Source of the DNA: an uncultured Spartobacteria bacterium | GTDB lineage: Bacteria > Verrucomicrobiota > Verrucomicrobiia > Chthoniobacterales > Terrimicrobiaceae | Direction of reading: 5' to 3' | Length of the DNA: 64,000 nt | Assembly (NCBI GenBank): GCA_937960895.1 | Contig: CALCJD010000115.1 | Span: 1 to 64,000, forward strand | Shown: piece by piece, positions 59,146 to 64,000 of the stretch | How the letters are laid out: each line of letters opens with the position of its first letter | Position numbering within the stretch: position 1 is the first letter of the stretch | Made by a program: the position numbers and the translations under genes | Notes under the pieces: generated by a model | Database searches by the model: none | The model's input: only the letters and a program-made list of their open reading frames with translations | Told to the model about the DNA's origin: nothing

Positions 59146-60243
59146 ATGAGCAAGACCTACCAAATTGCTGTTCTCGCCGGTGACGGGATCGGACCGGAAG
59201 TGATGGCCGAGGGCCTGAAGGTTCTGCGCGCCGTCGCGGAAAAATTCTCCCTCAGTTTCGAATTTGACGAACACCTCGTCGGAGGCGCCGCCATTGATGC
59301 CAAGGGCAAGGCGCTGCCGGAGGAAACCCTGAAGGCCTGCGAGGCCGCGGATGCGATCCTGTTCGGATCGGTGGGCGGTCCCAAATGGGAAAGCCTCCCC
59401 CCGGCCGAACAGCCCGAGCGCGCCGCCCTCCTGCCGCTGCGCAAGCACTTCGGCCTCTTCGCCAACCTGCGGCCGGCCGTCTGCCTGCCGGAACTCACCC
59501 ACGCCTCGCCGCTGCACCCGAACATCGTCGAGGGCGGTTTTGACGTCCTCTGCGTGCGCGAACTCACCGGCGGCCTGTATTTCGGCGAACCGAAATACAC
59601 CAAGGAGGAAGGCGGCGAGCATTTCGCCGTCGACACCATGATCTACTGGGAGAGCGAAATCCGCCGCATCGCCCGGGTGGCCTTCGAAGCCGCCCGCAAA
59701 CGCAAGGGCCGGGTCACCTCCATCGACAAGGCCAACGTTCTCCAGAACGGCGTCCTCTGGCGCCGCGTCGTCGAGGACGTCGCCAAGGGCTACCATGACG
59801 TCATTCTCAACCACCTCTACGTGGACAATGCCGCCATGCAGCTCATCAAGAACCCCAAGAGCTTCGACGTCATTCTGGCGGAAAACCTCTTCGGCGACAT
59901 CCTCAGCGACGAAATGGCCATGCTCACGGGATCGCTCGGCATGCTCCCCAGCGCCAGCCTCGGCGAAACCACCGAGGGAACCTCCCGGTTCGGCATGTAC
60001 GAACCCAGCGGAGGCACCGCCCCGGACATCGCCGGCAAGGGCATCGCCAACCCCATCGCGCAGATCCTTTCCGCCGCCATGATGCTGCGGTTTTCCTGCG
60101 GACAGGAGGAGGCGGCCGCCGCCGTCGAAAATGCCGTCCATCAGGTCATCAAGGACGGTCTCCGCACCGGCGACATCCACACTCCGGGCACCACCCGGGT
60201 GAACACCGCCGAAATGGGAGACGCCATCGCCGCGGCGGTCTGA
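59146..60243 (+). CDS. leuB: 3-isopropylmalate dehydrogenase
   Basis: 365 residues from ATG 59146. Oxidative decarboxylation of 3-isopropylmalate in leucine synthesis, NAD-dependent. GDGIGPEVMAEGLKVL at the start, the LPLRKHFGLFANLRP substrate loop with the Leu/Arg residues typical of IPMDH over isocitrate dehydrogenase, RELTGGLYFG, the metal-binding Asp cluster in ENLFGDILSDEMAML and the C-terminal GTAPDIAGKGIANP. The frame is open upstream to 59107, but the ATG matches the family start. No leuC/leuD is adjacent. Confidence 0.94.
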   Translation: MSKTYQIAVLAGDGIGPEVMAEGLKVLRAVAEKFSLSFEFDEHLVGGAAIDAKGKALPEETLKACEAADAILFGSVGGPKWESLPPAEQPERAALLPLRKHFGLFANLRPAVCLPELTHASPLHPNIVEGGFDVLCVRELTGGLYFGEPKYTKEEGGEHFAVDTMIYWESEIRRIARVAFEAARKRKGRVTSIDKANVLQNGVLWRRVVEDVAKGYHDVILNHLYVDNAAMQLIKNPKSFDVILAENLFGDILSDEMAMLTGSLGMLPSASLGETTEGTSRFGMYEPSGGTAPDIAGKGIANPIAQILSAAMMLRFSCGQEEAAAAVENAVHQVIKDGLRTGDIHTPGTTRVNTAEMGDAIAAAV

Positions 60244-60499
60244 CGGAAACCCTTGCGGGGACCGGAGATCCTTCGGTCCCCGGCAGGGGGTGGATGGAAC
60301 GCGCCCGACCCGAAGACGGGGCCGTCCCCACCGTCGGACAACCGGACGCCCGGGGGTTCTTTTTGCGCCGGAATCCAATCTTCTCGAGGATTACCTTGAC
60401 GCCAGCGCAACGTAGCACCAATTTTCGGGCCTTGTTTGAGTCCGGTCACCCTTGGCGACGTTGGCGTGACGGCCCGGCAAGTCATACCTTTTACCATCC

Positions 60500-61540
60500 A
60501 TGTTCAACAATCTTCTGGGAGTTTTTTCCAACGATATCGGGATCGATCTTGGAACCGCCAACACCCTAGTTTACGTCAAAGACCACGGCATTGTGTTGCG
60601 TGAACCGTCCGTCGTGGCCGTGCAACAGGGGACCAAAAAAGTACTGGCGGTCGGCGACGAGGCCAAACGCATGCTGGGCCGCACGCCCGGCAACATCGTG
60701 GCCATCCGCCCCTTGAAGGACGGCGTGATCGCCGACTTTGAGGTCACCGAGGCGATGTTGCGCCACTTCATCAGCAAGGTCCACAACCGCCGCCGCATGG
60801 TCCGGCCCCGGGTGGTCATCGCCGTGCCGAGCGGCATCACCGAGGTCGAAAAACGCGCGGTTAAGGACTCCGCCACCCACGCCGGGGCGCGGGAGGTGTA
60901 TCTGATCGAGGAGCCCATGGCCGCGGCCATCGGGGTGGGCCTGCCGGTGCAGGATGCGGCCGGCAACATGATCATCGACATCGGCGGCGGCACCACCGAG
61001 GTGGCGCTGATTTCGCTTTCCGGCATCGTCTTCAGCCGCAGCGTGCGGGTGGCCGGCGACGAACTTGACGAGTCGATCATCAACTACATGAAGCGCGCCT
61101 ACAATCTGATGATCGGCGAGCGCACCGCGGAGGAGATCAAGATCAAGATCGGATCCGCGTACAAACTGGAGAAGGAAAACACTATGGAGGTGAAGGGCCG
61201 CGACCTCGTGGCCGGCCTGCCCAAGACGATCACCATCTCCTCGCAGGAGGTGCGCGAAGCGCTCCTGGAACCCATTTCGACCATCGTGGACTCCGTTCGC
61301 ATCACCCTGGAACGCTGCCCGCCCGAGCTGTCCGCCGACCTGGTGGATCGCGGCCTTGTGCTGGCGGGCGGTGGTGCCCTGCTGCGGGGACTCGACCGCT
61401 TGCTTCAGGAGGAAACCGGCCTTCCGGTTCACGTGGCGGAGGATCCCCTCAGCGCCGTGGCCGAAGGCACCGGCAAGGCCCTGCAGGAGCTCAAATTCCT
61501 CAAGGCGGTGGCCTCCTACGATCGGACGCCCGCCCACTAA
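60500..61540 (+). CDS. mreB: Rod-shape-determining actin MreB
   Basis: 346 residues, standard length. Actin-fold ATPase that guides side-wall synthesis. Phosphate 1 is DLGTANTLVYV at the N-terminus, phosphate 2 DIGGGTTEVALISL, adenosine motif AGGGALLRGLD, and the connecting PSGITEVEKRAVKDSA segment. It starts the mreB-mreC-mreD-mrdA order seen in rod-shaped bacteria. The 256 bases upstream (60244-60499) hold no gene; the only -35-like element is TTGACG at 60396-60401 with no good -10 partner. The 54 bases before mreC leave room for separate ribosome entry. Confidence 0.97.
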   Translation: MFNNLLGVFSNDIGIDLGTANTLVYVKDHGIVLREPSVVAVQQGTKKVLAVGDEAKRMLGRTPGNIVAIRPLKDGVIADFEVTEAMLRHFISKVHNRRRMVRPRVVIAVPSGITEVEKRAVKDSATHAGAREVYLIEEPMAAAIGVGLPVQDAAGNMIIDIGGGTTEVALISLSGIVFSRSVRVAGDELDESIINYMKRAYNLMIGERTAEEIKIKIGSAYKLEKENTMEVKGRDLVAGLPKTITISSQEVREALLEPISTIVDSVRITLERCPPELSADLVDRGLVLAGGGALLRGLDRLLQEETGLPVHVAEDPLSAVAEGTGKALQELKFLKAVASYDRTPAH

Positions 61541-61594
61541 CCCCCGCCTCGCCGTGGTTCGCCGATCCAGCGGGATGAACACCAACATTCGGGA

Positions 61595-62404
61595 ATGAAC
61601 CGTATTGTCATCGTTCTCGTGGCGGTCATTCTGGTGGTGGCCGTTTTTCTCTCCACGCTCGGTTCCGACACGGCCCGGAGGCTCCAAAGCGGGTTCTTCA
61701 ACTGGATCTCGCCGTTTCTCAAGACCGGTTCCGGCCTGCAAAGCCAGATCGGCTCGGTCGGCGAGAAGATGAAGACCTTCGACGAACTGATGGCTGAAAA
61801 CGCCCGGCTCACCACCGAGAACAAGGAGCTGCGCGCCATGAACCTCATCCTCCGCGACCTGGAGGCGGAGAACAACAAACTCAAGGACGCCCTCGCCTAC
61901 CAGAGAAACTCCGTCTTCAAACTCGTGCCCGCGCGGGTCATCGGCCGCGACGCCTCCACTTGGTGGAACACCATCCGGATCAATCGCGGATTCGAGGACG
62001 GCATCGAGGAAAATCAGCCCGTCCTCACCGATGTCGGGCTGGTGGGCAAAACCATGACCGTCGGAAAAAACATGTCCACCGTGCTGCTCATCACCGACGA
62101 AAGCTGCAAGGTGGCGGCCCGGGTCGAGGGATCCCGGGAATCCGGCATTCTGAACGGCCTGCGCGTGCAGGAAAACACCGGCTCCGGGGAGTTGCAGCTC
62201 AACTTCCTCACCAAGATGGCCAACCTCCAGCCGGGACAGAAGATTTACACGGCCGGAGTCAGCAACGGGGTGTTTCCCCCGGGCATCCTCATCGGCACGG
62301 TGAAGAGCTTCAAGGTCCGTTCCCTGGACGGTCAGGCCATTGTTGAACCTGCGGTGGACATCTCTTCGGTGGAGGATGTCTTCGTGAAGGTGGACGACAA
62401 ATGA
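61595..62404 (+). CDS. mreC: Rod-shape-determining protein MreC
   Basis: 269 residues. One N-terminal membrane helix (IVIVLVAVILVVAVFLSTL), a coiled coil at about 70-95 (ARLTTENKELRAMNLILRDLEAENNKL segments), then the periplasmic beta-barrel core (VIGRDASTWWNTIRINRGFEDGI, VLTDVGLVGKTMTVG). It links MreB to the elongasome enzymes. Its stop overlaps mreD by 4 bases (ATGA), so translation is coupled. Confidence 0.93.
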   Translation: MNRIVIVLVAVILVVAVFLSTLGSDTARRLQSGFFNWISPFLKTGSGLQSQIGSVGEKMKTFDELMAENARLTTENKELRAMNLILRDLEAENNKLKDALAYQRNSVFKLVPARVIGRDASTWWNTIRINRGFEDGIEENQPVLTDVGLVGKTMTVGKNMSTVLLITDESCKVAARVEGSRESGILNGLRVQENTGSGELQLNFLTKMANLQPGQKIYTAGVSNGVFPPGILIGTVKSFKVRSLDGQAIVEPAVDISSVEDVFVKVDDK

Positions 62405-62958
62405 GACTGGCCGTCGGAAGTGTCCTGTTTGTTCTGGCGGTCTTTTTTGCCCTGATTCTCCAGGAGTTCATTCCGCCGGTGAAGGCCCTCCACGGCGCGC
62501 GCGTACTGCTCGTTCCGATGATCTTTTGCTACGCCGCCATGGTCATGCCGGCCTGGCTGATGCTGCTGGCGGCCCTCTTCACGGGATTCCTCACCGATCT
62601 CAACTATCTCCATGTGGTGGATGGCCAGGTTGAAATCGGGCTGGGTTTCTCTATCGTTTTTTTTGTGTTATTCGGGTTGCTGGCCAACGGATTTCAACCG
62701 GCGTTCCGGCGGGGACATTGGTGGTTGCACATCCTTCTCTCCGCCCTGGGCACCTCCGTTTTCCTCCTGCTGCAATTCGGCATGATCACCCTTCGCCGTG
62801 AAGGGTTCTTCTTCAACGAACTGGTGGCCTGGCGCATCCTCGGACCGGGCCTCATGGCCGCGGTGCTCAGTCCGTTGCTGCACCTGCTCGTCGTGCAGGC
62901 GGGCCAGTTCCTGCCCGACGACATCAACGCCCTGGGAGGCTACCGGGACGAACGATGA
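62401..62958 (+). CDS. mreD: Rod-shape-determining protein MreD
   Basis: 185 residues, almost entirely membrane helices: VGSVLFVLAVFFALILQEF, MVMPAWLMLLAALFTGFLTDL and GFSIVFFVLFGLLANG in order. MreD is poorly conserved; the assignment rests on size, topology and position between mreC and mrdA. It overlaps mreC (ATGA at 62401-62404) and mrdA (ATGA at 62955-62958). Confidence 0.85.
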   Translation: MRLAVGSVLFVLAVFFALILQEFIPPVKALHGARVLLVPMIFCYAAMVMPAWLMLLAALFTGFLTDLNYLHVVDGQVEIGLGFSIVFFVLFGLLANGFQPAFRRGHWWLHILLSALGTSVFLLLQFGMITLRREGFFFNELVAWRILGPGLMAAVLSPLLHLLVVQAGQFLPDDINALGGYRDER

Positions 62959-64000
62959 AACGCAGTGTTCCCCAGCTCCGGCTCGCCTTCCTTGGCATCC
63001 TCATGATGCTGGGACTGGCCGCCATCGTGGTACGCCTCTGGCAGGTGCAGATCGCCCAGTATCCCAAATACGCCAAGATGGTCGCCTCCGGCTCGCGCGT
63101 GAAGGTGCGCATCCCGGCGGTGCGCGGCGAGATCCGCGATCGCAACGGCATCGTCCTGGTGGAAAACCGCATGAGCGTCGACGTGGCCTTTTACCTCCCG
63201 GAAATGGTCCGCGCCTACCGCCAGCAGAACGGCTACCTGCCGCTGGAGGACGACACCATCCGCGTGCACGGGATGCTCCGGGAAACCAAGACGGCCAACA
63301 TCGAAAAAATCGTGCGGGAAATCATCATTCCCGAACTCGAAAAATACAACCTGGCCGAGGACTACAACTCGCGGAAACTCAAGATCCACTACAAGAACAA
63401 CGTCGAGGTGCCCTTCAATTACCTGCAGGACATCGATTTCGAGGCCAACGCGGTATTCTCCGAGCGCAACCTGAGCCTGCCCGGACTGCGCATTGAACAA
63501 AAACCGGTGCGCAAATACGTCTACGGCGCCCTCGGCGCGCATTTCCTGGGTTATGTCGGTCCGCCCACCAACCTCGACAAGCTGCCGGACATCAAGGACT
63601 TCGATTTCTACGACCCCGACGTCGAGGGCAAGACCCAGATCGAGCTCTACATGAACGACTACCTCAAGGGGACCCCGGGGGTGCGGATCCTGCAACGGGA
63701 CGTCAAGGGTGTGATCAAGCAGGACGATGTCAAAATCGTCGAACCCAAGCAGGGCGCAAACGTCTATCTCACCATCGACGCCCGCATCCAATACATCGCC
63801 GAAAAGGCCCTGCGGGCCGTCGGACGCGGCGCGGCGGTGGTGATCGATCCCAACAACGGCGACATCCTCGCCATGGCCTCCGTGCCCTCCTACGACCCCA
63901 ACACCTTCATTCCCTCCATCGCGGCCAAGGACTGGCTGGAGCTGAACAAGGATGAGACCGATCCGCTGCTCAATCGCGCCATCAGCGCCTACGCCCCGGG
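62955..64000 (+). CDS. mrdA: Penicillin-binding protein 2, partial at window end
   Basis: An ATG at 62955, overlapping the mreD stop, opens a frame that runs to the window edge, about 348 residues. An N-terminal membrane anchor (LAFLGILMMLGLAAIVV), then the pedestal with VRGEIRDRNGIVLVENR, GIRIEQKP-like RIEQKPVRKYVYGALGAHFLGYVG and the start of the transpeptidase domain (TIDARIQYIAEKAL, AAVVIDPNNGDILAMASVPSYDPN). It ends at ISAYAPG, just before the expected S-T-F-K active-site box, so the catalytic residues lie outside the window. Septal/elongation peptidoglycan transpeptidase of the MreBCD complex. Confidence 0.95.
   Translation, partial: MKRSVPQLRLAFLGILMMLGLAAIVVRLWQVQIAQYPKYAKMVASGSRVKVRIPAVRGEIRDRNGIVLVENRMSVDVAFYLPEMVRAYRQQNGYLPLEDDTIRVHGMLRETKTANIEKIVREIIIPELEKYNLAEDYNSRKLKIHYKNNVEVPFNYLQDIDFEANAVFSERNLSLPGLRIEQKPVRKYVYGALGAHFLGYVGPPTNLDKLPDIKDFDFYDPDVEGKTQIELYMNDYLKGTPGVRILQRDVKGVIKQDDVKIVEPKQGANVYLTIDARIQYIAEKALRAVGRGAAVVIDPNNGDILAMASVPSYDPNTFIPSIAAKDWLELNKDETDPLLNRAISAYAP

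Noticed and set aside
60396..60401. mreB promoter based on TTGACG
   Set aside because: No acceptable -10 box at 16-18 bases; left as a remark in the mreB entry.
1..64000. CRISPR array, insertion sequence or integrated element
   Set aside because: No regularly spaced repeats, transposase or integrase genes or target-site duplications were seen; the only long repeat is the 75-bp pair within coding sequence.

Overview
This is a high-GC (roughly 60-65 %) bacterial chromosomal segment packed with genes. No phage, transposon, CRISPR, rRNA or tRNA is visible. The best guess for the source is a member of the Verrucomicrobiota or a near relative in the PVC group. Pointers are a PEP-CTERM pentapeptide-repeat protein, an archaeal/eukaryotic-type prolyl-tRNA synthetase, DUF2934- and DUF4126-type proteins, a Gram-negative envelope (Lgt, LolD, a C-terminal-Phe beta-barrel protein, many lipoproteins), a large secreted glycosidase with a CBM9-like module, and weak use of Shine-Dalgarno sites. 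This assignment is an inference from gene content; no 16S gene is present.

Layout. 1-10 kb: a clipped gene, a NagZ-type glycosidase, a VOC protein, then a minus-strand run of proS, an M20 deacylase, a UDP-sugar epimerase, a double-VWA membrane protein and a DUF4126 protein. 10-19 kb: a beta-barrel protein behind a strong terminator, an orphan PotA-type ATPase, a cyclase-STAND-TPR regulator, cinA, a SirB1 protein, a CPXCG mini-protein and a LysM L,D-transpeptidase homologue lacking its catalytic cysteine. 19-27 kb: korAB behind a promoter with a perfect -35 box, a GNAT, and the minus-strand set hisD, folP, cdaA, a 53-codon CdaR-like membrane anchor, glmM. 27-36 kb: PEP-CTERM pentapeptide protein, a Fic AMPylator bracketed by TGTCGA palindromes, a lipoprotein, a UbiA-like membrane protein, a 1000-residue kinase/pseudokinase/Sel1 protein and a nuclease. 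36-45 kb: pdhABC, an intact L,D-transpeptidase, alkD, two tandem thioredoxin-fold paralogues sharing a 75-bp identical block, deoB, a GDP-fucose synthase gene. 45-64 kb: mnmG, lolD, small secreted proteins, the large glycosidase, an exonuclease-ligase fusion, lgt, trpF, leuB, and mreB-mreC-mreD-mrdA running off the end.

How it fits together. Much of the window serves the cell envelope: GlmM makes the peptidoglycan precursor, c-di-AMP made by CdaA is coupled to it, MreBCD and PBP2 direct side-wall synthesis, NagZ recycles muropeptides, the L,D-transpeptidases cross-link or anchor, and Lgt/LolD mature and export lipoproteins. Central carbon (pdhABC, korAB) and biosynthesis (hisD, trpF, leuB, folP) fill the rest.

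The least ordinary observations are the reduced, TM-only CdaR-like gene overlapping cdaA by 119 bases and glmM by 4, the L,D-transpeptidase homologue with Gly in place of the active-site Cys, the TGTCGA inverted repeats on both sides of the fic gene, and the 75-bp identity between otherwise diverged thioredoxin paralogues. I see no clear multi-gene defence or biosynthetic island.
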